Positions 23,465 to 33,627 of a DNA stretch of 40,893 nt are shown here, piece by piece. The notes beneath the pieces were generated by a model, which worked only from the letters and a program-made list of their open reading frames with translations, did not search any database and was not told the origin of the DNA. Made by a program: the position numbers and the translations under genes. Source of the stretch: Tieghemiomyces parasiticus (taxonomy: Eukaryota > Kickxellomycota > Dimargaritomycetes > Dimargaritales > Dimargaritaceae); assembly GCA_027575765.1 (NCBI GenBank), contig JANBPT010000365.1, positions 1 to 40,893 of the forward strand, written 5' to 3'. Each line of letters opens with the position of its first letter. Positions within the stretch are counted from its first letter, which is position 1.

Positions 23465-25164
23465 GAGAGCGGCTTAACAGGCTGCCTTGGCCGAGCGAAT
23501 CTACTAGTCCCTTCACAGGCTCTTCTATTGCCCCTCCTCATCTGCACCGCCTTATCATGTCCATCGCATGTCAATCGGAGCACTAGTGTGTCAATCAAGA
23601 GCCGACTGAAGATTAAGTTACTACCGTCACCCACTTAGGACCTCTCAGAAGAAACTTAAATAAGACATTTATATATCCGAGAATCTATGATCTCGGAAAG
23701 TTCAATTGATCTTTTTTTCAAGCGAGTCGAGCTCACTAATTCCGGAGAATCCCGCAAGTTCAGGTCTGATCTCCCCGAAGGAAGCTGCATTTTGTGGGCG
23801 CCAGATTGACGCCATGGTAAGTGATATTACACCCCCCCCCCATTGCAATACGACGGGAAAAGATATCAATATAGATGGGGACAACAAGTCGGTGTGGACC
23901 CTCATATGCACGCCAACGTAACCCCCTTCCCCCACTCTTCGGGCGCAGTCCCGACTGGTAGGTTCTTCGCTGCCAATCCCCGATTATTTTTCCATCTGAA
24001 CTAGACAGAAAGTAGAGGAGGAGGGGGATCTGAGAGGCAAATCAATATCATTATTAAAGGATATAGAGTAGGTGAGGATTAAGGACAAGGTGAATCCGGC
24101 CCAAGTGATTAAATCGATGAAATCTCAAGTCTTTCCACTGGACATTTAGGTTCCGGATTGCCTGACTATCAAAAGAGGGGGGCGGGTTTAAAAAAATATT
24201 CGAATGTAGCGTAGGGTAAAGCTGTGGTCAGCTGGCGGATAGGCCACAAGCCTAGAGGGCTGCGAGATACTGGGGGCTAAGAGGGGTTAAGAAGGTTACA
24301 GAGGTGTCCCTGTGTGGGATTCATCAGTGACAGGATACATGTGAGGTCCAGAAGGTAACATAACACATCCACGGTACCATCACTTCAAAAACCATTTCAC
24401 GGTAACTTTTCGTGAGCCCAGCAATTCCGGTTAGCATCTGTGCGGTCGGTAAAATCCTCCGCGTCCAGTGTATCTATAAATATCTTGTAATTAGTTATAC
24501 ACAATGCGACTTACACTTCCCCATATTGATTGTTATTCACATCTTACTTTGTTGGACATGTCGTCGGTCACCCTTACTTGTCCGTGCGACAGGTTATTGA
24601 AGTCCATTCGGTACGTAATAGGCGGGGGCCAGTAAACGGGTCGGCCCGATGTGACCAAAAGAGAGAAGGAAGAGTAATAAAGCAGGAGAGAGGGCCCGCG
24701 CTCAGCAAAGGGGGAGGGTGCAAGCGGGAGAGCCCTGATGAAAAAAGAGAAACGGCAAGGGCAAAAGGGGCGGTCTGTAAGAGCGACCGGCTCTATACCT
24801 TGGATTGTCGTAGGGGTAATACTGGTGGTGTATTCTATCAAGATGGATAAGGCCAAAATGCCACTCCCTTTTTGACGTTCCCTTTGATCCTCGTGCACCT
24901 AGAAAAAAGCGAGACCATATATCAGCCGCCCACTGCTTGTCCATTTCGCATCACTAGTATTCTCATATTCGCCCTTTGGACCGGCTTGCAAAGATTACAG
25001 GACCACTGACTCCCTCCCCGATAACTCGAGATACTTAATGGTATGTGCTGCCGGTTAGCCAGTCACCAGCGTCTGCACAGGCACATACAAGTACCACAAG
25101 GCTGTCCTTCAATTAACGAGGGTAAGCTTGTAACTACCTCTCGTTTGCGTCCACGCTCGAGAGT

Positions 25165-25170
25165 TTTATT
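25165..25170 (-). terminator. poly(A) signal candidate of the F-box gene
   Basis: AATAAA on the minus strand (TTTATT on plus), 210 nt past the stop codon of the F-box gene. A canonical hexamer in a plausible place, but fungal polyadenylation signals are loose and this could be chance. Confidence 0.35.
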
Positions 25171-25380
25171 TGCCCTGACTCTTCTGAGTCGTTCCTAGCG
25201 CCCTGACCATCACCCGTATGCCCCTTCTTATCTAACCTACAATAGCCTGCTTCACGTAAGTATTGATCAAGAGCTTATAGTAAGTCATTAGGTGCAGTCA
25301 GGCTGTCGAGCCAAGATTCAAGGTACCAATATTAATGATAATTAATGGTAATGAAACATGTGATTGGGAGACCGGGGCCT

Positions 25381-26940
25381 CTAGGGCAAGTTGTAATGAA
25401 GGCAGACCAGTCGGCGGGCTCGGTTGAAGTAAATCACCCCCGTATTGACTCTGGGGCAGGGCGGGGAGCACTTCCACTGTTTTCCAGCGTCAATTGGGAC
25501 GGCCTGGGCAGCAACGTTCCACCGTAGGATGCGTAACCTCGCCTCCAACCCACGTGCCTTAAGCTCGCCGTACTGCGGAAGGAAATACTCAAACACCTTG
25601 GGCTGGTTTCCTTGGAATGCGGCGATCAATATTATAGCCATGTAGTACCGCTCGTCTTGACGATCCAGGACCACTAGGTCAGGGGCCCAGTCGCGAAGCC
25701 ACCGGTCCACCATTATCAATGCTTTGAGGTGACCCAAGGCAGCTAACCCGTAGAGAACCTGTTCGGCAAGGTGGGAAGCCACCCCCTGGTGAAGGAGATA
25801 AAAGGCATCCTTGAGTTGTCTGGGACGGAATAGACTTTGGCCCGTATCACACTGGAGGTCATTATCACGAGTGAGAAGTTGCAGCCACAGCGTCTGCGCA
25901 AAGTGGCGGCTCCGGGGGGTGACCCAGTCGAGGGGTTCGTGGTATTTGAGGAGACTTTCGGTTCCGATCGAACGATAAAAGAAGGACAAGATGTCGATAA
26001 GAAACGGGCCGTGGCCGACTGCGATGGCCAGGGCCACGGGGTTCTTACGAGCCAGTCTTTCGTAATGGACCGGACGGTCCATAGGGATCATCTCAACCGC
26101 CCGGTGGATAGTGTGGAGGTCGGGGATAAAGTTATCAATGAGACTCGCCAAAATGTGCGTCAGGTCCCCGTTGCCAAATACCTGGCTTCGGAAATGTTCG
26201 GCGTAATTATGTACGTTGAGTTCATCGGAACATGATGGGGCGGGTATCGTGACAAGGTCGGTGGTAGCGGGCGCGTGTTTGGCTGGATAGTTGGTTGCCG
26301 TTTCGGCTAAGAACGTGTTGACAGGTGCGCGGTATGAATATATTTCGCCCATCGAACCGATGCGCACAAGGCTGAGTTGGTCAATGATCAGGGTGCGGTA
26401 GGCAGTGCTACGAAGGAAACCCTTCAAGATATGGTGCAGCATTCTGTGGTCCACCGGGGTGCGGTCGGTGATGGGGTCCGTAGTGGATCCCAAGCTGGTA
26501 AAAGTTACCACCGGTTTAGCGTAGGTCAGGCCCTGGCCGAGCTTAGCAGACGTGCGATCAGGATGGCCAAAATAGGTAATGTCAGGAGGTAGGGGGGAAA
26601 AGGGTTAATGCGTGGTCGCCGCGGTGCTCGTAGCGTAGGGAAATAATCGTCATCGGCCGCACCCAGGGTTACTTACCATGACGCCTTTATAGCCACTCGT
26701 ACCTTGCACTCTAGTATGAACGGCCTTGGAGACGCGGGAGAGACGGAGTAGATCGTGCAGGTTCAGTTCGGACGTAATACGTTCGAAGGGTGCGTTGGGG
26801 AGCGAAGCCAGGTCGAAAGTCGGGGTGACTGGGCGACTGGCCACCGACCAGCGGGGTGGTAGAGGCCGTGATCCGGAGGTCGACGGAGCGCTAGTTGGTA
26901 TTTGGGGCGAATAGCTACCCAGGCGCGCCTTTGCGTTCAT
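25381..26940 (-). CDS. F-box-like protein, two exons
   Basis: Exon 1 is 26940-26677 (88 codons, ATG start). Exon 2 is best read as 26541-25381, giving 474 aa. The donor GTAAGT follows an ATG codon in phase 0. The acceptor could be GCTAAG (exon from 26541) or GGCCAG three codons later (exon from 26532); both keep the frame. Residues about 44-80 resemble an F-box: 'LASLPNAPFERITSELN' then 'LHDLLRLSRVSKAVHTRV', the usual L-P start, helix and Leu/Arg/Val 'cranial' pattern. F-box proteins recruit substrates to SCF ubiquitin ligases through Skp1. The remaining ~390 residues are hydrophobic-helical and unrecognised; no WD40, LRR or clear ankyrin pattern is seen. The F-box call is moderate, the gene model good. 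Confidence 0.7.
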
Positions 26941-27219
26941 GGTTTGTTATCGATGTCGAGCGGGTTTATTGAATGGCGGGGTAGAGCTATTACCATTGCC
27001 GAGGCACTGGAATTGCGATCTTCAAGAATGAAAACGGGGAGTGAGTGGTGTGGTTGTTAACCGGTGTAAAAGTTAAACCTGGAGGCTTTTATAGCGACGA
27101 TGATCGCGACACTTCTCCTGTCATTGACTGTCTACCTTCAAGGGCTTGTATGAGGTTTGGAACTGAGAACATATTGGTGGGCAGTATTCCAAAGTGAATC
27201 GTTGTGGAAGTCGGAGTAC

Positions 27220-27483
27220 TCACCATAGCGAAGCCACTTGGCTGGAAGGTTGTAGCTTCGTAGGTTCCACTTTGACAACCGAAGGGCTGACTACCATGCC
27301 ATATCGTACTTCGGTCGGGACTATTGGGCATTTGCTTTCTAATTGCCTGGTGTTGCATGCGTGGTAGACACCATAGTAGATCTCATGATAAAGCTCAAAC
27401 TTCGATAACGCAAGGCCTTGTACTCGGTGCAGGCTTCCCCTTTGCATGATTGGGGTGTAAATCGGGTAATGTCGTAAGAGCAA
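27220..27483 (-). CDS. possible orphan exon or gene remnant
   Basis: Not recognised. The frame is open for 87 codons, with balanced amino-acid use (Tyr, Val, Glu, Lys) and little low complexity. It ends beside a candidate donor (ATG|GTGAGT, on plus near 27220-27227). The apparent start is not an ATG (a TTG); an internal ATG lies at 27444. It is on the same strand as the F-box gene and about 300 bp upstream of its ATG. It could be an upstream exon, a separate decayed gene, or chance. Confidence 0.18.
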   Translation of the reverse strand: MLLRHYPIYTPIMQRGSLHRVQGLALSKFELYHEIYYGVYHACNTRQLESKCPIVPTEVRYGMVVSPSVVKVEPTKLQPSSQVASLW

Positions 27484-27827
27484 TTTTAACGGTTAGGCCT
27501 TCTTTGAACAGAGGGTGAAGCTGGTAATCGCCTTCAAAGCCCAGCGATCAACAACCAGTCACCGAATCCTAACTAACTAATCGATGTAATCCCCTAAAGT
27601 TAGTATCACATGCCAAAAAAAAACTAACCGACCCTACTGGCCGGTCAGGCCTCCATCGCTTATCGACGTTTTCACTGGAACCCCTCGCCATCCTCGGAGA
27701 GTGGCCGAGTAAAAGGCCCCATATGTCGGTGGTTCGAAGGTTAGCAGGGTTGAAGTTGTAATCCTGGAACTAGGAACGGCAGTGACGTTTCATTTCATAA
27801 TCCTTGCCTTGACAACTAGCCACTACC

Positions 27828-27847
27828 CTTGCCTTGGCAAAGGCAAG
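27828..27847. repeat. perfect hairpin, 8-bp stem, 4-nt loop
   Basis: CTTGCCTT and AAGGCAAG are separated by GGCA. A near copy of the left arm (CCTTGCCTTG) also occurs about 25 bp upstream. No T-run follows on either strand, so it is not a Pol III terminator. The function is unknown. Confidence 0.7.
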
Positions 27848-27919
27848 TACCTAGCCGTACTGGCAAATTCAACCACGCCACTTGAGCAGACCAGTGACAG
27901 TAGCCATTTGCCATCGTCG

Positions 27920-28350
27920 TCAACGCGGCTCTTGTATCGTGGGCATCAAGCAGCGGGCCTGCATGTAATCTGCTACTAGATGCCAACGCCCTCGCTTGTG
28001 GATCGGAGAAAGCCTAGGGCATTTACCAGCTGGTAATACCGGGGCCTTGTAAACTTGCCACAGAAAGTCGCCGAACTGGGTGGCGCTCGCCTGCGAACAT
28101 AGGAATGGGTAGAGGGTGTCCCGTCCAGGCTTAGCACGGTTCGTAAACACAGGTTTAAGTTTCCTATAAACCAGTCTGTAGGGGACCGGATATACGTGAT
28201 CCAACTGGTACCACGACTTGGTCTCGCGTGCATCAGCCGATAGAGGGGGTGTAAACAGACCCACGACAGCGGAAATCGAAAGGGCGGTGTACCTGAGTGC
28301 AGGGTCAGACAACCATGCAGACGCTCTGTTGGGGTGGTCGAAACCCCGCA
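27920..28350 (-). pseudogene. coding-like fragment, possible decayed gene
   Basis: Not recognised. A minus-strand frame is open for more than 130 codons with protein-like composition (for example 'RASAWLSDPALRY', 'SWYQLDHVYPVPYR', 'QFGDFLWQVYKAPVLPAGK') and no simple-sequence bias. There is no ATG at its head. A possible acceptor (CCTAGCAG) lies just before the frame opens, and an ATG in good context (accATGGATG) lies about 100 bp further upstream, at about 28460. No confident multi-exon model could be built. It may be an exon of an unannotated gene, a decayed gene, or chance. Confidence 0.2.
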
Positions 28351-30624
28351 GGCCAGTCTGCTAGGGCTACCACAGCGAGCACGCCAAGCCTTTGATTTTC
28401 CCCGACTTTAACCAGGCGGTAAATCCCTCGCGGCGGCAGAGCCTGGAGCCTCATCCATGGTTCCTCCCGCCACCTCCTATATTTTCCATCGCTTCCGACC
28501 TTCCATAGAAGGCTGCGAAGCCTTGAAGGCCGGGTGAAGCCTGTTCGGCCGTGGAACTCACACTCCTTTTCCTAGCCACGACTGCTTACGTAATACGAGG
28601 AGTCTGCGGCATTTGACCGGTGCAGCGATATACAGGCCCCTGGGCCGACAGGGGAATAACCGCATGCCAAATAATTATAGCCCGCAGATCAGGATAGAAG
28701 TGATGTGCAAGCCCAAGTCCTGTCTCGGCAGTCTACATCAAACTGCCCTCATCTCCAGGAGTCGCAGTGGCGTGCTCCCATGAGCGGAATTGCCCCCCCC
28801 CGCTCTCATTACCGCAGCAGCGCTAGGGGTGACCATTTCGGTTGGGGGCTGCGGCACATTGTAGTGTCGTCCTAGTACAGACACCACAGGTCGATCCCAA
28901 CAAGCAAGAAACCCTGATAGGGAGGGGTGACGTGGCCAGGTCGAATATCAGATGCCCCCCCTCCGGTCACCTAACCACACAAGGTGTCTTATGAAGACTT
29001 GGTATCTCCAAGCGGGTGACTTCCTTCATTGGGCCAAGATCCCCTTGAGTTTGGTGCCTGGTGGGCCTGTGGGTGTCAATTCCTCGCCGTATCGACCGTT
29101 GAGGTATGCTAACGACATTAATTCTCTATAGAAGGGACGTGCGCAGTCTGGACTTGGTAAGGTACCAACGACGGCTAGACTATTAGATCAGCCCTTGGTG
29201 ACTAGAGTCTGACACATTTTCTCCTCCCATGCGGAGTCCGAGCGGCTGGTCTATTTCTAGTGCTAGAAGCCCCGATGCCCGATCCTAACGTTCGATATTA
29301 GAAAATTGGTCAATAGCATCCTGACGACTACTTTCAATGTAAATTTATCATGCTGGCGGAAGCGCTTATTACCATGCCTTGGTACGACAAGTAGGGAGGG
29401 GAAGGACAGCCACCCTTGCACCACTGAGGCACCTACCTCTGCAGCTGAATTCCCACCATGTCAACGTATGGTAGAAAACCCACCAATTAGGGATCGGCGA
29501 CTATCAACCTCACGCATCCGCCACAGATCAGGTTGTGGGTGTGCTTGGGAGTGTGCGCATCCCGGGCCTGGGCCGGCCTGAAATGCCAGGCCGCTTCATG
29601 GGGATACAATGAGGGGCTCCGCAGCGGCCGTGGTCCTATCCACTGGCATTGGGCGGGTATTGATGCGCACGGCTGAAGCACTGTGTTCCTCCGCACACAC
29701 GGCTCGCCACAATGAAATCGGACATGGCAACGGTTGCCAACTAGTTCCTGCGGCTGTGCTTTCCTTAAAACCCACAGCTTGACCAGCGCATCATGTAAAT
29801 TTAGATTCATTGGCTGCGCTTATCGGCTAGGCCTTCCACCGATGCCTTTTTTACCCGGCCCTGTGGCCAGAGCCCATCAGCCGAGTTTCTTCATTTGTCG
29901 CTGTCCATCATTTCGTATCCTGTGAGCTGGCGACCCTCCCTTCTCTCTCTCCTGTCGGCCTATTTTTTCTCTCCAGCCCCCCTGTATATATATAGTCACT
30001 AGATTGGTTCTGCCCCAAACCCAGATTTCACTATCCCCTTCGCAGTATTTTTATTCGCCAATTTTGCCGCTCTATTTAGCACCTACCATTTAGCTGGAGG
30101 GAAGGCTTTCCATTACTAGGCAGCATTGCGCCACTCCTTCTGGGCCTCTTTATCTATTTTAGGAGGCTCACCAGTGTAGTATTCTCGAATATTGTTCTGG
30201 GCAATACTCCCTAGGCCGCACGCACCATACGGTTTGACCGCCTAGCCCCCTGTACGACCCACGCAGCATTCCTGAGAACGCGGTTGCCGCCCGCCATCAC
30301 TCTAACTTTTCCGTCAGTCGGTTATGCCGCCCTCTCACACATGCCCACTACCGTACCGGTCTCATTTTCTTCATTGCGACCTACTAATGGGATCCCTGGA
30401 ACAATAGTCTCTTCGCATATTCGTTAAGTGGCCGATTCTCCCTGAAGCACCTTATTACTTCTGCTTCTACTGAACAGCCCGTTCCTTTAGTTGTCTGGTT
30501 CCTTCTCAACGTTGGCGCCTTATTTGCACTCATGCTCGCTCTGTGTCCCATTCCCAGGCTTAGCCATCACCTCCCCTCCTTGAATGGCTGACTTCCCGCT
30601 TCTGCAGCCTTTTCCTATTCCAGT

Positions 30625-30636
30625 ATATTTAAATAT
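30625..30636. promoter_or_regulatory. ATATTTAAATAT element upstream of the transcription factor
   Basis: A perfect 12-nt AT palindrome, 136 bp upstream of the ATG at 30772. The position fits a core-promoter TATA-like element. A T6A6 tract (30675-30686) lies between it and the ATG. This is an inference from position and composition only. Confidence 0.4.
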
Positions 30637-30673
30637 CGTGATTTCTAAATACGGCCGGTCACCTTTGCCGTTT

Positions 30674-30687
30674 CTTTTTTAAAAAAG
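30674..30687. promoter_or_regulatory. CT6A6G palindrome, likely nucleosome-excluding tract
   Basis: A perfect 14-nt palindrome (C, six T, six A, G), 85 bp before the transcription factor start codon. Adjacent T and A runs in fungal promoters commonly exclude nucleosomes. It could equally lie in the 5' leader. Confidence 0.4.
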
Positions 30688-30771
30688 GTTATCAGTCTCT
30701 GCTTTCCCTGTATTGATTTCTCGGCCGAGCTGGGCTTTCCAGACCTTCAACTACGCCCGCCTATACACCAT

Positions 30772-33378
30772 ATGGACCCCCCGACGTCACCGCTGGGTCC
30801 TGCCGAGGGCACGGAGGGCCAATCGGACCAAGCAGGTCAGGCCTGCGATTTTTGCCGTATCCGCAAAATCCGGTGCGACCGTCACAAACCGAGCTGTCAC
30901 AGCTGTATCCGGCGCCAGCGTGAATGCATTTACACCCCAACTCCGGCGAAACAGCGCCGAGCCTACCACAGTCTACCCCGGCGGCCCTTACACCCGCTCC
31001 TAATGAAACCCCGCCCACCGTCTCCGCAGCCCCGTTCCACCGTATCCCCGAGGCTAGCCAGGGGATCAACCATCGCCTCACCGCCCGGCCGGTCACCCCC
31101 ACCGCCACTCATTTCGTCCCCAACGTGGTCCCCGACTCCGCCTTTGCAATCACCCCGGACACCGGCCTCCACCGTGGGTGCTGTACCTCACGGACCGGTC
31201 CCGCCACCCACTCTGCGCGTCACCCCGCCAGGTTCGTCGCTCCCTCCGTCGCGAACCTCTTCTCCGCCAGGGAAGCCCGCCGCACCGCCACCAATAACGG
31301 ACTCCGACTCCCAAGCCTCCATGGAAATGAAGCGGTTCCTCCTAAGCCACCTCGAACAGCTCGAAACGCTCCTCCGGCAAATGGATCCCTGGCGGATTGG
31401 CGGGGCCCCAGCCGGCTCGGAAAACCTGAGTGACCTGCGTGGCGGCGAGCTTCTGTCCAGTACGGAGTCGATCGAACAGTTCTTTGGAATCGAGCGGGGC
31501 CCTGCCGCCGTCATGGAATCGTCTTCCACGTCCCCGCTGTTTTCGTCGCCAGTTACCCCCTCCTTCCCAACGAGCACCCTCTCCTCTGAAGCCACATCAC
31601 TTGGCCAGGGGTTCTTCAAGGCTGCTCTGGCCTCCCAGCGCAGCAGCGCAATGGAGTTGGACGTCCTCTCTACCGGCGACACGATACATCCATTGTCATC
31701 ACCCTCCCTTCCGCAGTCCTCCCCAGACGCCACCGCCCTAGTTAACCTGTTAACCAGCGCTACTCTGCCTTCATCCACCCCGGCTAGTCCGGAGCCCGCA
31801 CGTGGCCTGGTGCCCTGGACGCCTGCGATGCTCAAGCAGTACGCGGAGGGCAGTCCTACCGATATCCGCGACGATCCCGCCTTTTACCTGATGGCCAAGA
31901 TTGGCTTCCGATTTTGGAACGCGGACCTGCGACTCTCGTACGAGTCGGTCTTCAACGGACAACCCTTGCCCATCCCGCGGAGCCTATACCTCCCCACCGA
32001 CCTACTCTACCACACCGACGTCCTCGATCACCTGCTTTTTCTCTTCTGCCGATTGCTCTACCCGGTTGGTAACGAGCTGCACTACCACCGTCTGCTTGTA
32101 CGCCACCGGCAAGGCCACTTCCTCCCGGCCCTGCGTCTCGCCGTCTCCATGGTGATCTCCCCGGTCTCTACCCATGCCGTCTTCCAGAACATTCCACCCC
32201 ATCTCGCCGGGGTGGCTTACTACGAGCATCTCCGCGATCATATCATGTCCGTCATTGAGAGCGACTCTCTCGACGCATGCATTGTGCTCATGATTGTGGC
32301 CGAGTACGAACTGGGCCAGGGCCGCGTAGACAGTAGCTTCTCCCTCCTATCCGCCGGCATCCGCAAGATGCAGTCCTGGCGTATCCATATCATGGACCAC
32401 CCCCACCCGCCACCCAACGACGACCCCACAAGGACACGGCCAGATCTGGTACAGGCCGACAACGAGTTCCTCCGCGAGAACTTCCGGATCAAGTGGTGGG
32501 GCGTGTTTGGCCAGGATGTGGTAGGCGCCCTGGTCTTTGGTCAGCTCCCGGTCATCCAGGTCGAGGATATGTACGTCAACCTACCCACCAACGGGGTCCA
32601 TTTTGGCGCCCTAGCCATGGATAACCTGGGCGACTTTAATTCCCCCTTCTATACCGATCCAACCTACCCGTCGGTCCTGACCCGCCCGATGAGCCGGTAC
32701 CACACGGAACGCAACTACTTAGATTTGCGCGTCATCAGCCACCGCGTCGCCCAGCTCCGATACTACCGCGGGTCGGACCCGCTCCCGTGGTTCAACGAGC
32801 GCGCCCACCTAAACCAGCAGCTCGAAGGGTGGATGGCCGATTGCCAGGAGGATTTTAGCCCGTCCCTCCAGCACCACTTCTGCGCCTTGGGATCCAACAG
32901 GATTTACCGCGAGTTCCTCATTTTCAGCCTGCACGTCCGCATCATGTACCACATGACGGCCATCTTCCTCAACCACACCGGTGACCTGGATCCTTGGCCG
33001 TTTACCCCGCCCGCCGGGGGGCCGCTCGCCCAACTGGATCCTGACGGCGCCGTACGCGCCGAATGCCGCGAGCGGTGCTGGCAGGCCGTCCGCGAACTCC
33101 GGCGCGTCATTGAGAAATCCATGACTGTGCCCAATTTCTTCCAAAATACCCTGTTCCTCGGGGCCTTCTACGCCGCCGCTGTCATTTGTATTGAAACTAT
33201 CCAGTATAGCGAGGATGCAGAGCGCGTCGAGTGGGCCCGCATGTTCGTCCAGGAAATTATCGATTTCCTCTCCCAATTCGGGCAACTCTGGATCACGAAC
33301 CTCAAGGCTGTTCAGACCATCAAAGACCTGCAGGCGTCGACCAATATATCCAAGCGGTTGACCCTTACCCTGGACTGA
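30772..33378 (+). CDS. Zn(II)2Cys6 fungal transcription factor
   Basis: Single-exon gene of 868 aa, from ATG 30772 to TGA. Residues 25-52 form a canonical binuclear zinc cluster, C-x2-C-x6-C-x6-C-x2-C-x6-C (Cys 25, 28, 35, 42, 45, 52), with the basic 'RIRKIRCDRHKPSC' stretch that contacts DNA. A long Pro/Ser/Thr-rich linker (about 55-180) and a low-complexity region to about 345 follow. A helical region (about 350-640) then resembles the fungal-specific transcription factor domain, with 'IGFRFWNADLRLSYESVF' and 'RENFRIKWWGVFGQD' as landmarks. No leucine zipper is obvious. The protein is expected to act in the nucleus, binding CGG-type sites; the regulon is unknown. It converges on COG6 with a 249-bp gap and is not in an evident metabolic cluster. 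Confidence 0.95.
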   Translation: MDPPTSPLGPAEGTEGQSDQAGQACDFCRIRKIRCDRHKPSCHSCIRRQRECIYTPTPAKQRRAYHSLPRRPLHPLLMKPRPPSPQPRSTVSPRLARGSTIASPPGRSPPPPLISSPTWSPTPPLQSPRTPASTVGAVPHGPVPPPTLRVTPPGSSLPPSRTSSPPGKPAAPPPITDSDSQASMEMKRFLLSHLEQLETLLRQMDPWRIGGAPAGSENLSDLRGGELLSSTESIEQFFGIERGPAAVMESSSTSPLFSSPVTPSFPTSTLSSEATSLGQGFFKAALASQRSSAMELDVLSTGDTIHPLSSPSLPQSSPDATALVNLLTSATLPSSTPASPEPARGLVPWTPAMLKQYAEGSPTDIRDDPAFYLMAKIGFRFWNADLRLSYESVFNGQPLPIPRSLYLPTDLLYHTDVLDHLLFLFCRLLYPVGNELHYHRLLVRHRQGHFLPALRLAVSMVISPVSTHAVFQNIPPHLAGVAYYEHLRDHIMSVIESDSLDACIVLMIVAEYELGQGRVDSSFSLLSAGIRKMQSWRIHIMDHPHPPPNDDPTRTRPDLVQADNEFLRENFRIKWWGVFGQDVVGALVFGQLPVIQVEDMYVNLPTNGVHFGALAMDNLGDFNSPFYTDPTYPSVLTRPMSRYHTERNYLDLRVISHRVAQLRYYRGSDPLPWFNERAHLNQQLEGWMADCQEDFSPSLQHHFCALGSNRIYREFLIFSLHVRIMYHMTAIFLNHTGDLDPWPFTPPAGGPLAQLDPDGAVRAECRERCWQAVRELRRVIEKSMTVPNFFQNTLFLGAFYAAAVICIETIQYSEDAERVEWARMFVQEIIDFLSQFGQLWITNLKAVQTIKDLQASTNISKRLTLTLD

Positions 33379-33519
33379 CGGCTTTCGCCACCAATGCGCG
33401 TCGGGAGCAAACCGTGCATTAGTTTGTATTATAAGCTCGTCTGGGACTTGGATATGGAGTTAGAACCCCTTTTTATCCTTTCGATTAGACAGAGGTCTGA
33501 TTTGTACATGCATATCAAA

Positions 33520-33525
33520 AATAAA
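33520..33525 (+). terminator. poly(A) signal candidate of the transcription factor gene
   Basis: AATAAA lies 142 nt past the stop codon, in an A-rich stretch. It falls within the 249-bp gap between the convergent transcription factor and COG6 stops, so the two 3' UTRs probably lie close together or overlap. Confidence 0.5.
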
Positions 33526-33627
33526 CTACCCTCCCCCTACCACACACGGATCAGCCTAGGCCAAGACAAGGAATCGTTTTTGGACTACCATATCTGAGTT
33601 AAGAATGTAAGGCAGTCCGTATTTTAC

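Larger units (their letters stand above)
16444..25380. other. 8.9-kb gene-poor interval
   Basis: No recognisable gene on either strand. The left part (to about 17700) is likely the upstream region of the second kinase and has AT elements on a GC-rich background (tataaata 16523-16530, atatttaac near 16642-16650, tttaaata near 17060). The middle and right parts contain many ORFs of 60-150 codons with no recognisable motif, for example 19635-20024 and 22019-22414. A perfect T8A8 palindrome lies at 23449-23464. The last 300 bp should hold the 3' UTR of the F-box gene. Unannotated non-coding RNA or decayed genes are possible but not demonstrated. Confidence 0.55.
26941..30771. other. gene-poor interval upstream of F-box and transcription factor genes
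   Basis: A 3.8-kb divergent intergenic region. It contains two minus-strand coding-like stretches without a confident gene model (27220-27483 and about 27920-28350), a perfect hairpin (27828-27847), a degenerate tRNA-like A/B-box pair (27702-27740), and a C/T-rich, AT-element-bearing right end that is probably the transcription factor promoter (TATATATATA near 29982-29992, ATATTTAAATAT at 30625-30636, T6A6 at 30675-30686). Confidence 0.55.
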
